Shown in pieces: positions 22,169 to 33,440 of a DNA stretch of 64,000 nt. The stretch comes from Ariolimax columbianus. Lineage: Eukaryota > Mollusca > Gastropoda > Stylommatophora > Arionidae. The notes under the pieces are model-generated. The model saw only the letters and a list, made by a program, of their open reading frames with translations. It did not search any database and was not told the origin of the DNA. Each line of letters starts with the position of its first letter. Position 1 is the stretch's first letter. Both the position numbers and the translations under genes were made by a program. The stretch lies in the NCBI GenBank assembly GCA_036924085.1, contig JAVGWX010000002.1, positions 154,475,571 to 154,539,570 on the forward strand, in the 5' to 3' direction.

Positions 22169-22390
22169 ATATAGCCGAACCTTTGAAAATGACCGCTGAA
22201 AATCTGCTGCAAAATTGCCCGACACACGAGGACCAGAGAAAGCACATGTGGCCATCACCAGTTGCAACACTAGACAAGCTCTATGGCAGCGTCCACAGCC
22301 CCAGGATGACAGCTGCTTGATTCGAACAAATTCAAGTTCACGTCTGACAGCGTACGAAGAAGACGAAGAAGAAGATATAGCCGAGCCTTT
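22169..22390 (+). mobile_element. 5'-truncated W LINE copy with 16-bp TSD
   Basis: The body 22185-22374 matches the last 190 bp of LINE-1/W: AATGACCGCTGAAAATCTGC, AAAATTGCCCGACA, GCTCTATGGCAGCGTC, GTCTGACAGCGTACGAAG and a GAAGAAG tail. Direct repeats ATATAGCCGAACCTTT (22169-22184) and ATATAGCCGAGCCTTT (22375-22390) differ at one base and frame it exactly. That proves insertion by target-primed reverse transcription with 5' truncation. Confidence 0.92.
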
Positions 22391-22850
22391 AGCGACTTGC
22401 TTAGTAGATTCTCATAGATCCGACAGTGGTTATCTTTTCTTTGTTCCCGTGTCTCACAATTTCTAAAGGATGGGGTAGCCAAACATTCTACAATCGCCTC
22501 TTATGACAAGTAATGCTCGTTGCAGTGTAATTATTCTATGCTCCCCTTTAGAGCTCCGGAAATGGGAGCGACGAGTAATCGGGATCAAGGCGGGAGTGAA
22601 GAGTAATCAGGGTCAGGTGAAACATACTGATTAGGACCTCATCTCACATCCACGTTCGTACACTTGGCTGTACCACAGAAGTCTAGTCAACAAAGTTGGA
22701 GTCGACACTGTTGTAGTGAGTTTGATGTGGAACATCGCATGACACTGCAGCCATGACCTCAGTCCACCTTCTAGAGCATGCATCAAACTGTAAGAAAAGC
22801 TTATGTAACCCTCCACCAAAGAAACACCGTCAAGAGTTAGTTAGGCACAA
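22391..22850. other. Unassigned spacer
   Basis: No recognised element. The right end grades into the CAACGGCAAGGA repeats. Confidence 0.5.
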
Positions 22851-22859
22851 GCGTTCTGA

Positions 22860-22962
22860 ACAACAGCAACGACAACAACGGCAAGGACAACAACGGCAAG
22901 GACAACAACGGCAACGACAACAACAGCAAGGACAACAACGGCAACGACAACAACAGCAACCC
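22860..22962. repeat. CAACGG/CAACAG-type short tandem repeat
   Basis: Units of 15 and 18 bp built of CAACGGCAAGGACAA and CAACAGCAA. It gives Gln/Arg-rich plus ORFs and Cys-rich minus ORFs by chance. It precedes the 18-bp satellite by about 75 bp, and the CAACA core is shared. Confidence 0.85.
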
Positions 22963-23034
22963 ATGTAATCTACAAACGTCCCATCGCTTCCATATTTTAT
23001 ATTCAGTCCGTAGACGTCTAATAACATATACTGG

Positions 23035-24075
23035 CGCACCAGCAACATCTACTGGCACACCACAACATTTACTAACACACCAGCAACATTTATTAGAACA
23101 CCAACAACATCTACTGACACACGAACAACATCTACTGACACACGAACAACATCTACTGACACACCAGCAACGTCTACTACCACACCAGCAACATCTACTG
23201 ACACACCAGCAACGTCTACTACCACACTAACAACATCTACTACCACACTAACAACATCTACTACCACACCAGCAACATCTACTGACACACCAGCAACATC
23301 TACTGGCACACCACAACATTTACTAACACACCAGCAACATTTATTAGCACACCAACAACATCTACTGACACACGAACAATATCTACTGACACACCAGCAA
23401 CGTCTACTACCACACTAACAACATCTACTACCACACCAGCAACATCTACTGACACACCAGCAACGTCTACTACCACACTAACAACATCTACTACCACACC
23501 AGCAACATCTACTGAAACACCAGCAACGTCTACTACCACACTAACAACATCTACTACCACACTAACAACATCTACTACCACACCAGCAACATCTACTGAC
23601 ACACAAACAACATCTACTGACCCACCAGCAACATCTACTGGCACACCAGCAACATCTATTACCGTACCAGCAACGTCTACTACCACACTAACAACATCTA
23701 CTACCACACTAACAACATCTACTACCACACCAGCAACATCTACTGACACACCAGCAACGTCTACTACCACACTAACAACATCTACTACCACACTAACAAC
23801 ATCTACTACCACACCAGCAACATCTACTGACACACAAACAACATCTACTGACACACCAGCAACATCTACTACCACACTAACAACATCTATTACCACACCA
23901 GCAAAATCTACTGACACACAAACAACATCTACTGACACACCATCAACATCTACTGACACACCAACAATATCTACTGACACACCAGCAACATCTACTACCA
24001 CACCATCAACATCTATTACCGCACCAAAATATACTGGCACACCACAACATTTACTAGCACACCAACAACCGAAAA
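23035..24075 (+). repeat. 18 bp satellite, about 57 copies
   Basis: The unit is ACACCAGCAACATCTACT with ACACTAACAACATCTACT and ACACACGAACAACATC variants. Local higher-order groups repeat the order CAGC-CTAA-CTAA. The array is 18 bp in register except at a few 17-bp joints (near 23050, 23300, 24040). One plus frame reads TPATSTDTPATSTTTLTTST, a Thr/Ser/Pro mucin-like pattern; the minus frame reads VDVAGVSVDV. Neither has start, splice or flanking coding support. Confidence 0.95.
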
Positions 24076-24104
24076 GGGATGTACATTTTCACAAAAACGG
24101 CATT

Positions 24105-25080
24105 ATGTCCTCTGTCCTGCCCCCTCCCCCCCCCCCCCCCCTGTTTGTCTTGTTCCCTCCTAGATTTCACTCCCGCTCTTATTCCCCACTGCTTGTCTTA
24201 CTCCCTCCCAGCTTCCTCTCCCGTCTTATTCCCCACTGCTTGTCTTACTCCCTCCCAGCTTCCTCTCCCCTCTTATTCCCCACTGCTTGTCTTACTCCCT
24301 CCCAGCTTCCTCACCCGTCTTATTCCCCACTGCTTGTCTTACTCCTTCCCAGCTTCCTCTCCCGTCTTATTCCCAACTGTTTGTCTTACTCCCTCCCAGC
24401 TTCCATTCTCGCTCTTATTCCCACTGCTTGCCTTGCTCCCTCCCATCTTTCTCTCCCTATTTTACTCACCTACTCTCACAAGTATTTCTCCTACTCCACT
24501 GTTTGTTTTCGTCAGTTCATCCGATCTCCTTTGGCTTACTCTCTCCATGGAAACCCACAGACCTCTCATGTATCTCTTTCTCGCCTCCTACTATATTTTC
24601 CTTCCTCGATGCACCATCCATCTCTCTCTCTATCTCTCTCTCTCTCTCTCTCTCCCTCCTTTTCGGTTTGCTCCTTTCTGTCTCTCATAATCTATCTTCA
24701 TTTCAGTCTCTCTGTCACACATCAAATCTTTCCCTCTGCTTCTGCTCCTCTCTCTGTTTTTCTCTCTCTGCTCCCCACTCTGTTCCTCTATGTGTCACCC
24801 TGGCTGTCTTATGTAATCTATTTCTCTATCTACTTGTCTCACTTCATGTTCCTCTGTTTGTCCTCGTCATATGAATCTCTCACTTAGCCTCTTGCTCAAA
24901 TGGTTCTCTTATCTCTCTTTCTCCTGCTCTCTTCATCCCTGTTCATCACCTTCTCTTCATTTCTCTTTTTACCACTTTCTCATAACTTTTTTTCGAATTC
25001 TGTGTCTCTTTCTCTGCTTCTATCTTTCTCACTTCCCCTCTCTCTTTCTCTTTCCCACACATATACACACAAACACACGA
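24105..25080 (+). repeat. 1-kb polypyrimidine tract with 47-bp repeats
   Basis: The plus strand is mostly C and T for nearly 1 kb. At 24170-24425 a 47-bp unit (TTATTCCCCACTGCTTGTCT, TACTCCCTCCCAGCTTCCTC) repeats about six times, preceded by a C-run at 24128-24140. CT microsatellite and CACACA lie at the right end. Ser/Leu/Pro-rich ORFs in all three plus frames reflect composition only. Confidence 0.9.
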
Positions 25081-25739
25081 TACCCACACACCCACACAAC
25101 TTGTGAATTATTTTATTCCCAACCAAGTGTCTGCTCCTACAAAAAACGGGCCGTCTTCATCAAGTCGAGAGGACATTGCGAAACAGCGGAGCCAGTTTTT
25201 TTGTCCCGCGGATATTATGCAAATATAATTACAAGTATCGGGACTCCCTTCAATTTAATGAGAGATAAGAAAAAGCTCGTACCACAACCAACAAATGAAT
25301 CATCTTAAATATGCGGACATGATTGTGGAATAATACTGGGGTTTTTTGTTTTCACGAAACAAGTCTTGAGCTGAAGATGTGTGGCCCAGTCTGATTTGAC
25401 ATTGGCAAGTTGAATCTGTAAGGGTTTTCAGACCAGGAATGTCAATCTCGTTTACTGATTGTGTATAGACTGTAGCGTGGCAATACCTAATTTCACGAGA
25501 TCTGAGAATATAATCAAGGACTTGATCAGATGCTACCAGATGGTGGGTGCTGTGCAATTATGTTTCATTGTTAGCTGTTCAAGCCAGAAGTTGGGTATAA
25601 AGAACAATGTCACTTCCGACGTCTAATAAACTCAACATTTCTTGATAAGTGTGTTGACCATTTTGAGGTTGGTTCTGTCGCTTGAATTATCAGGGGTGTG
25701 TTCTTGGTATAGTTCGGGAGATAATTCTCAATTTGAGTT
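25081..25739. other. Unassigned spacer
   Basis: No gene or element is recognised by eye. Confidence 0.5.
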
Positions 25740-26336
25740 TGGGATCAAGATGCTGAGCAGCGCATGAGCTGCAGTAGTCATCGACTCATAGCTGACTGCT
25801 AGTGTCAAGGCCAGCGAACCAAAGCTGCCAATACCCTTCTACACTTACATGCGGTGATCTTGGATAACAGGCTGAAGCAGGGCAGACTGGCTAAGGAGAA
25901 GGGATCGAAGAGGAAATGCTAACCCGGTACTCAAAAAATGATTGCTGGTCGGATGTGTTGGACCGAAAGGTGCTATTCAATAAACTGAAGATAGGTGGCA
26001 CTGACGAATACACTTGTGGTACAGAGAAAATGACCGCTGAACATCTGCTGCAAAATTGCCCGATATGACCAGAGAAAGCACATGTGGCCATCACCAGTGG
26101 CAACACTAGACAAGCTCTATGACAGTGTCGACAGCCTCAGGATGACCGCTGCTTTCTTCGAACAAATACAGGTTGACATCTGACAGCGTAGGAAGAAGAA
26201 GAAGAAGAAGGACCGAAAGGTGCAAATATCTCAGTGAAGCTGTAAACTACGACACAACGCATTCCGTTCTCTGGACTACATTCTGCTACTTAAGCTCTTT
26301 CAAAGTTTGGTAGTGGGAGATTGAGAATGAACGAAG
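25740..26336 (+). mobile_element. Family B element, copy 3, split by a W LINE insertion
   Basis: The left part (GATGCTGAGCAGCGCATGAG to TTGGACCGAAAGGTGC) and the right part (GACCGAAAGGTGCAAATATC to GAGAATGAACGAAGCC) form one collinear copy once the 25974-26210 insert is removed. The 3' end lacks a GAA run and ends in CCAAGCCAA. It is therefore older than the element inside it. Confidence 0.88.
25961..26223 (+). mobile_element. 5'-truncated W LINE copy nested in family B, 13-bp TSD
   Basis: The direct repeat GACCGAAAGGTGC stands at 25961-25973 and 26211-26223. Between them lies the W LINE 3' end: AATAAACTGAAGATAGGTGG, ACTTGTGGTACAGAG (for the Cys knuckle), CAAAATTGCCCG, CTTTCTTCGAACAAATACAG, GACAGCGTAGGAAGAAG and a (GAA)n tail. 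The coding remnant is broken by a small deletion near 26070. Confidence 0.95.
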
Positions 26337-27640
26337 CCAAGCCAATTTGATTTTACAATATCACTGTAGTGTTTATTCATATTCCAATGATACATCAGAA
26401 GTATTTATAAGGCCGAGTAATAAAAGTCGTTTGCCACTAGATCCACCATCACTGTATATGTTAATTTTGTATTTTACCTCTGATAGAAAAAAAAACACTA
26501 ATGACGGAATCATGACGCATCTTATAATGATTGATTCATTTAAAAACTAAAGTCCAAATAAGATGATGCATTTATGCGCTGACATTCTTTACCTGTTATG
26601 GCTGTTTATTTTCTTTAGCCTCAGCACCATCAGTTAGTTGCCCATCGCGTGCGATGATGGCGAAATGATCAGACAGATTTGTCTTAGTGATTGTTCGAGT
26701 TAACCTGAGCCTGGACATCTCCTGGTCCTGGACATCTCCTGCCAGAACCTGAGCCTGGACATCTCCTGGTCCTGGACATCTCCTGTCAGAACCTGAGCCT
26801 GGACATCTCCTGGTCCTGAACATCTCCTGTCAGAACCTGAGCCTGGACATCTCCTGTCAGAACCAAGGTTTTCTGCATGTTATCTGCATGAGAACGGACT
26901 GTGTATATAAAATGTTGGTACATTTTCAGTGGGTTACAGCAGTCACTGACCTAAATACTCAAAAGTACACACGAAAAAGCCTCAAAAGTAAACCTTAAAA
27001 TTGCAATACAAATTCGAATTACCGTTTCATTGCCAAGTAAGTTTGCGAAATTGGTACCACGGATTTCAAGTGCGTCCTTGCCAGGGCCATCTAGTACATG
27101 AACTACATTACAAAAGGGCATTATGTGGAACCTAATGTAGCCTATAAAAAAGACATTAAACATTTTTTTTCAGTAAATTATTTTCTAAAGGGACAAAATA
27201 ATTCCTTTGCTAAGAAATATAAAAAGAACTACCCACTTTGAGTAATGGCACTACCTGACACAATGTAAATTTTTAAGTCATTGAGACATTGAAAAGATAA
27301 GTTGAAGCAAAAACAATCGAGCATATTGGTGTAAGGGTAATTCAGTTATTAGGCGGGAATTGACGGCAACCAAACAGACAATAGTTGACACATGAAAAAT
27401 TCGTCATTTAGTCATCAGCCTTTCAAGGGGGTTTTCAAATGAGTCCGTAGGCCTTCTAAACTACAGATGGCCATGGTCCTGCAGATGACACCTCGGAGCA
27501 GATGAATCAAATGACGTCAAAGTAGACGTTTTAGATGACCGCCCCACTAGTGACTTACACATAAGATTAGTAGCTTTCTGTAATTCGTTTGTCGAGCAAC
27601 GAAGGGGTGGAGTCTATCGACATAAATCTGTGAACGAAGA
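26337..27640. other. Spacer with a 44-45 bp tandem repeat
   Basis: Most of this is AT-rich DNA without a recognised element. At 26705-26865 GAGCCTGGACATCTCC and TGGTCCTGGACATCTCC alternate with TGTCAGAACCT in about 3.5 units of 44-45 bp. A 75-codon Arg/Gly/Pro ORF over it is an artefact. Confidence 0.6.
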
Positions 27641-27689
27641 TGTCGTACAGTGATACATTTCTGTCACTCCAGCAAATGTACGAGTGGAG

Positions 27690-27965
27690 TAACGTGATCC
27701 GAAGTGGCGTGAGTTCTGTTCTCGACCGGCCAGGTCAACCGAATGGCGACACAAGAGTCAATTGCAGCAGTTAATTATTGTGATGAAAAAATCGCCGAGT
27801 GAATGTGAATGAAACATTAAGACATCTGGAAATCAGCTAAGGTTCAGCACACTACATTATCCATTGATGTACTTCAGTTTCACAAAGTGTCGGCAAAGTG
27901 GGTGCCACGGCGGCCGACTACTGAAAATGTTGAATGAGTGCTACACACGCGATAAAAGATCATTT
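27690..27965 (+). pseudogene. Mariner/Tc1-like transposase N-terminal relic
   Basis: Pieces in plus frames read LDRPGQPNGDTRVN, then ISxGSAHYIIH-like residues and FHKVSAKWVPRRPT. The usual mariner order is GRP...., ISxGSxxxIIHxxLxFxKVSARWVPRxLT. It covers the second helix-turn-helix and the WVPHxLT-type linker only. Frameshifts occur between the pieces. No DDE/D catalytic core and no terminal inverted repeats are visible. Confidence 0.65.
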
Positions 27966-28360
27966 TTTATACAGAAATCAATTCACGTTGTAGGCGCTGT
28001 GTGACTTGTATAGAACACAATAAAGGCTACGTCAACAAATGTATAGACATCCAATCCGATCGCCCAGACAGTCCTATATCCAGCATTGCACATTTCGTCG
28101 AGGGTGAGTGAGGTGGGGTGGGGGGGGGGTGGGGAGAGAGACAACGTGGTCTTAGTCTTAACTCATGCATGCCGTAGTATCCTATATATGTCTAAGAAAG
28201 GAAAGGCAATCACGAGACGTTTGCGTGAGTTTGCCATATCCTTGGGTGTGAGATATTCTTGTAACAGCCTAGAACAAAGCACAGTCAATTAACAATTACC
28301 GGTGAGTTTAACGAGCATAATCTGTAAATTGTAAGAGTCAATAATCAAAGAAAACATTGT
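27966..28360. other. Unassigned spacer with G-run
   Basis: A G-rich run lies at about 28109-28136. No gene is recognised. Confidence 0.4.
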
Positions 28361-29630
28361 TATGCATTTAGGCAAATTTAATATAATAAAAAATAGTCAG
28401 CATGAGTTTGCTAGAGGGAGATCATGCTTAACAGATCTATTAGAATTCATGGCGGAGGTTACTAAAATGATAGATAAAGGGGAGATAGTGGACGTTATTT
28501 ATCCAGATTTTACCTAGGCCCTTAATAGAGTACTTGATCAAAAATTATTTTGAAGTTAAAATTACATGGCATTGGTGGAGAAGCTGCCAAATGGATTGAA
28601 AATTGGTTAACGAGAAGAATGCGGAGGGTGGGCATAAATAAGGAGTACTCTGAGTGGTGTGAAGTGAAAACTGGAGTGCCACAGGGCTCGGTTTTGAGAC
28701 CAATTTTGTTCTTGATATATATAAACGATTTGGATATTGATATGGGATCCATGATTGCAAAATTTGCTGATGACACAAAACTATGCAGTAGTGTCTCGTC
28801 TAAAGCAGAAATGGATATATTTAGATAAACTTCGAGAATGGTCTGTAAGCTGGCAAATGGGGTTTAATGTAGATAAATGTACAGTCATCCAGATTGGTAG
28901 ATCCAATGAGGAACATATTTAAAAAATGGGAGAGAACAATGTTAGAAAGATAAATAAGAAAAGGGACCCAGTGGCTATAATAGATCATACAGGAAAGGTG
29001 AGTGAGCATGTCCATGTAGCAGTAAAAAAGGCAAATCCAATGTTAGGTATGATATAAACAAATATTAAACATGGGAGCCAGGAAGTGATAGTCAAATTGT
29101 ATAAAGCATTAGTTAGACCTAGATTGGAGAACTGTGTACAGGTGTGGAGTCCTTATCGTAGAGGAGATACGAACATGCTGAATAGAATACAAAAAGGAGC
29201 GACAAAGCTGATAGTGGAATTCCAGAATTACAGTTATCAAGAAAGACTCAGAAAAACCGGTCTATAGAATCTAGAAGAAAGAAGAATTCGAGGAGACTTA
29301 ATACAGGTTTATAAGATGACCAGAGTGACGGATAAATTAGATTATAACAAGTTTAAAAAAAAAAATACAACCACCTACAAGAACAAGAGGGCAAAGCTAC
29401 AAATAAACTAAAGAGAGGTCCAGATTAAATATTAGGAAATATCTTTTTAGTCAGAGAGTGGTGAATGCTTGGAATGCATTGCCACGGAAGGTAGTGGAGA
29501 CAGGGACAGTAAATGCATTTAATAATAAATTGGTAACTTTTAGTGCAAGGTTATGTAAATGAAACTGGATGTATATATACTCTGCAGAGTCTTCTAAACC
29601 AGTACAAAGACTTTAAGTTAAGACCTTAAT
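28361..29630 (+). pseudogene. CR1/L2-like LINE, RT to 3' end, decayed
   Basis: Plus-strand pieces in order are HEFARGRSCLTDLLEF, then IVDVIYPDFT (motif A, with the first Asp kept), KLHGIGGEAAKWIENWL, KTGVPQGSVLRPILFLIYIN (motif B) and AKFADDTKLCS (FADD box). After RT come PRLENCVQVWSPYRRGD, KGATKLIVEF, RRIRGDLIQVYK and SQRVVNAWNALPRKVVE, the standard end of CR1/L2-type elements. An A run at about 29356 and several stops break it. Two more fragments of the same family lie at 37695-37800 and 57245-57995. Confidence 0.88.
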
Positions 29631-29689
29631 TTAACAATATATATTTCCAGTGGGGCTTTGATGGCGATGAATGCACATTATGACTCCTA

Positions 29690-29930
29690 GTTGCCATGCT
29701 ACGAATATATTTTGTTTTGTATATTTTGTTTTGTATATTTTGTTTTGGCGTTCGCCTTATTTCTTTATTCCTCAAGGTGGTATGCGTTGCACTTTGCTTT
29801 TATTTTGCGCCTGTCGGCCCATCGCATTCGACTTCGGAATGCATTTTATGTAAGGGTGTGCTTCCTCCTGCATTTTCTAATTGTTTGCTTCCTCGGGGTA
29901 ACGGCCGGTGCTGTGGTGGGGCTTTTAATA
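29690..29930 (-). mobile_element. tRNA-SINE (type 1), head-truncated copy
   Basis: On the minus strand the body runs CACAGCACCGGCCGTTACC, GAAAATGCAGGAGGAAGCA, CTTACATAAAATGCATT, CGAAGTCGAATGCGATGGGC, GCGCAAAATAAAAGC and GTGCAACGCATACC. It ends in a repeated ACAAAATATACAAA tail. The tRNA-like head with the A and B boxes is missing. Compare the complete copies at 40765 and 45241. Short hydrophobic ORFs on the plus strand are artefacts. Confidence 0.85.
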
Positions 29931-29959
29931 TGAAACAATAAAAACGATCTACACCTTAC

Positions 29960-30620
29960 ACGAACAATTTTCATTTACGTATACCTCACAGTTAAATTTC
30001 TCATTTATACAATTCTTAATGTATGAAATTCTATTGTGTGCATATCTGAATGGCAGAGGGCTAATGTATGCACACTTCAGATAAGAAAGCTTTAATTTAT
30101 GTACACCTCAAATATATAGTTCTAATTCATGCACAAATTACACCATAAAGTTCTTATTTATATTCACTTTATAAATAAATAATATATAATTTATGGACAT
30201 ATTCCATCATCAATTTCTAATTTATGAAAACCTTAAATCATAAATTATAATTTATGCACACCTTAATTCATAAACGTCTGATTTATACACACCGTAATTC
30301 ATAAAGTTCTCATTTTGTACACCTCAAATATAAAGTTGTAATTTTTACAAACTTCACACAAAAAAATTATAATTAATGCACACCTTAAACCATAATGTTC
30401 TAATTTATGAACACCTTAAATCATAAATTATAATTCACACACACCATAAATCATAAAATTCTAATATAGGCAACCACCCCCCCCCCTTCCCCCCCCCCCC
30501 CACCCTACCCAATATCAAGATGATGAAATTCAAATGTATATATTTCTTAAATCACAATGTTTCACATTTATGCACACCTGAAAGAACACATTTCTAAATG
30601 TATGCACACTTCACATTTGA
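29960..30620. repeat. Degenerate AT-rich satellite, about 30-45 bp units
   Basis: TTCTAATTTATGCACACCTT and AAATCATAAA-type words recur roughly fifteen times with much drift. A C-run (30472-30500) interrupts the array. This is the oldest-looking array of the window. Confidence 0.7.
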
Positions 30621-31280
30621 TGCATACTGATTATGTTTGTATAAACGCATTTGTGATCTGACATACTCATTTGAAACGGAATTGGAGTGTTCAAGTGAGC
30701 TACAGATACTATTCCCGGAAATTACTCCAAGCACGTGCTTCCTAAACGCCTCTTCGCCCCGCCCCCACCCCTCCACACCCCATCCCAAATATGTGGGGGT
30801 GTGTTTTTTTCCAGGAGAACACCCATTCAATGTTAATCAGAACGCTCATTATTATTGACACTGATTGCAAGCCCAGGGAATAAGAGATAGGATAGATAAG
30901 ATAAATCTCACAATTTCAACTCAACAAGTTCCATAAGGTCAGTGAATCCGCAATTACACCCTCGATCTTCTAGGCTAAAGAAACTTGACACTGGCTGTCA
31001 AAGAGCAAACAGATTGGCATCTCATGAAAGACGACCACAACAAACTCAACATCTGTCGAGCGGCTAGGGGCGACTGAATGGACCGAACTGGCCTGTACAA
31101 GCCATCTACAGATTTTATCTACAGTGACTATTTCACGGATAGGCACCGCACGATGTGTACCCACAATCCCTGTCTTGTCTTCCTTTGTGAAGATTTTACG
31201 AATAATATACAGCGCATGTTGGTAAGCATGTTCTTTTATCCTTTACACCGAAACAAATGAATAATTAGTCTGCTCAACTG
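30621..31280. other. Unassigned spacer
   Basis: No element or gene is recognised. A C-rich segment lies around 30758-30785. Confidence 0.5.
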
Positions 31281-31595
31281 CAGAAGTGTTTATATTCTTT
31301 TGTTGTTGAAAAGGGCGTTAAGTGACGGGTTGTAGTAAGTTTCCTCACATTCCGAGCATGCTGATGAAAGTGGACCCGTCCTACAGGATGTTCTGTTATG
31401 CGGGGCTTCATTTGCGTGACGCTCACTACTGCGGGGATCATTACGATCCTCCAACTCGTTAGCCAGACTGCCATGAAACAGCCTATTTCTAAGTGAACTG
31501 CATGGAAGTGAGGTCGGCGTCTTGGTCAGTATATTTTGCCTGATCAGACAAACATTGTCAAATCAGTATATTTGTTGAGCAGACGTTTGCCTCCT
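31281..31595 (-). mobile_element. Family A SINE-like repeat, copy 3
   Basis: TTTTGTTGTTGAAAAGGGCG, TTAAGTGACGGGTTGTAGT, CCTCACATTCCGAGC, GGGGCTTCATTTGCGTGACG, CTCACTACTGCGGGGATCA and TTAGCCAGACTGCCATGAAA follow the same order as the copies at 4.7 and 39 kb. Confidence 0.7.
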
Positions 31596-32204
31596 CTCCC
31601 CATATTCATGTTGTAATCTACACATCTTTATTCTAAAATGATTGTTTCACTGTAATTAATAACCAATATGTAGGGCTCGACCTGAAAGTTTTGGATTGGT
31701 TCAAAGTTTACACGTGATCCGTGCATAAGTTATAACTTCATGATGTGAGGTACGCATAAATTAGAAATGTATCGAGCATAAATTATACAATAGAATGTCA
31801 TTCATTAAGTTTAACTACATAGATGAGAACTTTATGGATATCTGCTAACTGGACATGTTAGGTGCGCATTAATTAGATTTCACTTATGAGTTTTGCTTAA
31901 AATATATTTTTAAAAAGTATAAGTCTTCAACGAGTATATACTGGTTCAAGAAATACTGACCTGTCAATCACTATTTAAGTTCTTGGGACGTAGTCTCCGG
32001 AGGATAGGGCAGCCAGCTTCATGTCCAACTTTTCTTAGTCGACCCTTAAGACAAATCTGGTAGATTACAGTTTTACTATTCGTTGTCTCACTTGCAGGCC
32101 CCGGTAATGAAACAGTACAGCGCCATTATTTACTCTATGATGGCATTCCGTCACATGGAATTAGCATATCTCCTTCACTCATTCTTTGCATTTATTTATT
32201 TCTC
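31596..32204. other. Unassigned spacer, possible intron/exon stretch
   Basis: AT-rich DNA. At 32078-32098 a CTCACTTGCAG acceptor-like site precedes an open stretch, which may matter for the candidate exon at 32327. Confidence 0.35.
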
Positions 32205-32212
32205 TATCTCTA

Positions 32213-32270
<58 letters not shown>

Positions 32271-32272
32271 AT
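32205..32272 (+). repeat. (CT)n microsatellite
   Basis: About 30 CT units with a few TAT interruptions. It would serve as a long polypyrimidine tract upstream of the AG at 32325-32326. Confidence 0.95.
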
Positions 32273-32326
32273 ATGTATATTTTTTATTCTCATCGTTGAC
32301 TTATTTTCTTAATCACACATTTACAG

Positions 32327-32487
32327 CTGATCAGAATGGAACCAGTCGTGACCAGGACGCGAACCTAACCATTTTCCTATCTCAAATAAATGCTCTAACT
32401 GCTTTACAGAGACAAGAACTAATGTTACCGGGATTAAAAGGAAGAAGAAGAAGGTATTCCCATATCAACCCCCACACATCCACGTGA
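32327..32487 (+). CDS. Candidate host terminal exon (53 codons)
   Basis: TTCTTAATCACACATTTACAG ends at 32326, a fair 3' splice site after a pyrimidine-rich stretch. The next 161 bases are open to a TGA at 32485-32487. In frame they read ADQNGTSRDQDANLTIFLSQ, INALTALQRQELMLPGLKGR, RRRYSHINPHTST: a polar start, an amphipathic Leu/Ile helix and a basic end. AATAAA lies at 32503-32508, about 15 bases after the stop, as a poly(A) signal would. I recognise no protein family. The exon could equally be chance. The upstream exon is not identified. Confidence 0.3.
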
Positions 32488-32799
32488 CGTCAGACTGGTA
32501 TCAATAAATGAAACACGCAAATACAAGACTGGTCATTACATTCAACTAACGAAGATGCTATGACCTGGCTAAAACCTCTATTCGAAATCTCGGCTGGAAA
32601 TCTAGTCGCAGAATCAACATAACGAGAACTCGGTTATGCAAAGGACAAAATAGAAACCAGATAGTTTACAGCTTAAACTATGCCATGTTATGTTATGCAG
32701 ATTCGATAATAGGACAGTCTGGGCCCACTCATAAGTGCTTTGTGTACGTCATGATACTGATGAATGATATTGGTACTGACGATGAAGCTGGAAACGTAC

Positions 32800-33080
32800 T
32801 CAGTCAGAGACAGCAGTCAGCGACTCATAGCTAACTGCTGGCAACAGAGTCAGCGAACTAGAGCTGTTCAAGAGCTGATTCCATCTCAAAGTGGCGGCTG
32901 TAGAAATCATCTGTATCCCTGGCTGGGAGAACAGGTGTTAGAGAAGGAAGGCAAACATGGTCCCAAAAATGTGTTGTGCTGAATCCGGATGTGATGGGCC
33001 GAAAGGCATATAATATCGCAGCTTCTATGTAAACTACAACACAATGCAATTTCAGGACGGAAGAAAAAGTGGAAGACATT
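32800..33080 (+). mobile_element. Family B element, diverged copy 4
   Basis: GTCAGCGACTCATAGCTAAC, GTCAGCGAACTAGAGCTG, TGCTGAATCCGGATGTGATG, GGCCGAAAGGC, ATATCGCAGC and GTAAACTACAACACAATGC keep the family order. The 3' GAA tail is absent or reduced to GGAAGAAAAAG. Confidence 0.65.
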
Positions 33081-33440
33081 GCTGTGCCAGAGGCGAAAAG
33101 GATAAAAATAACAGGACGGGTAAAATGTTAAAATGGCTAAAATGCAATGTAACGAGACATTCATACGCGATTGCTCATATTTATATATGAACCAATCAAC
33201 TACGAAGGTACTCTAGTGGCAACCGGGAATAAAGTGTTAAGAACGTTTTACACTAGATCTCAGCTGTTTGTGACCCCTTTGGGGGATGAGAAGGTGGTGA
33301 GTGAAGGTAATGGGGGAGCATTTTCATTCTTCGTTGTCTTGCTTTTCTGAACAATAGGTCAAGTGCTAATTTACAGATGTAAAGAATGGAGCGTGTCGCG
33401 GACCACATTGTACAGGATTCACCAACAAGGGGCGCTGTCC
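33081..33440. other. Unassigned spacer
   Basis: No recognised gene or element. Confidence 0.5.

Noticed and set aside
23300..24040. 246-codon minus ORF of Val/Asp/Gly repeats
   Set aside because: It is the reverse reading of the 18-bp satellite; composition and perfect periodicity explain it.
24079..24887. Long Ser/Leu/Pro-rich ORFs in all three plus frames
   Set aside because: A pyrimidine-only strand cannot form stop codons (all contain A or G), so open frames are expected.
29671..29941. Small hydrophobic (membrane-like) ORFs
   Set aside because: They are antisense readings of a SINE body; the same peptides recur antisense at 40.8-41.0 and sense to the + strand at 45.3 kb wherever the SINE lies.
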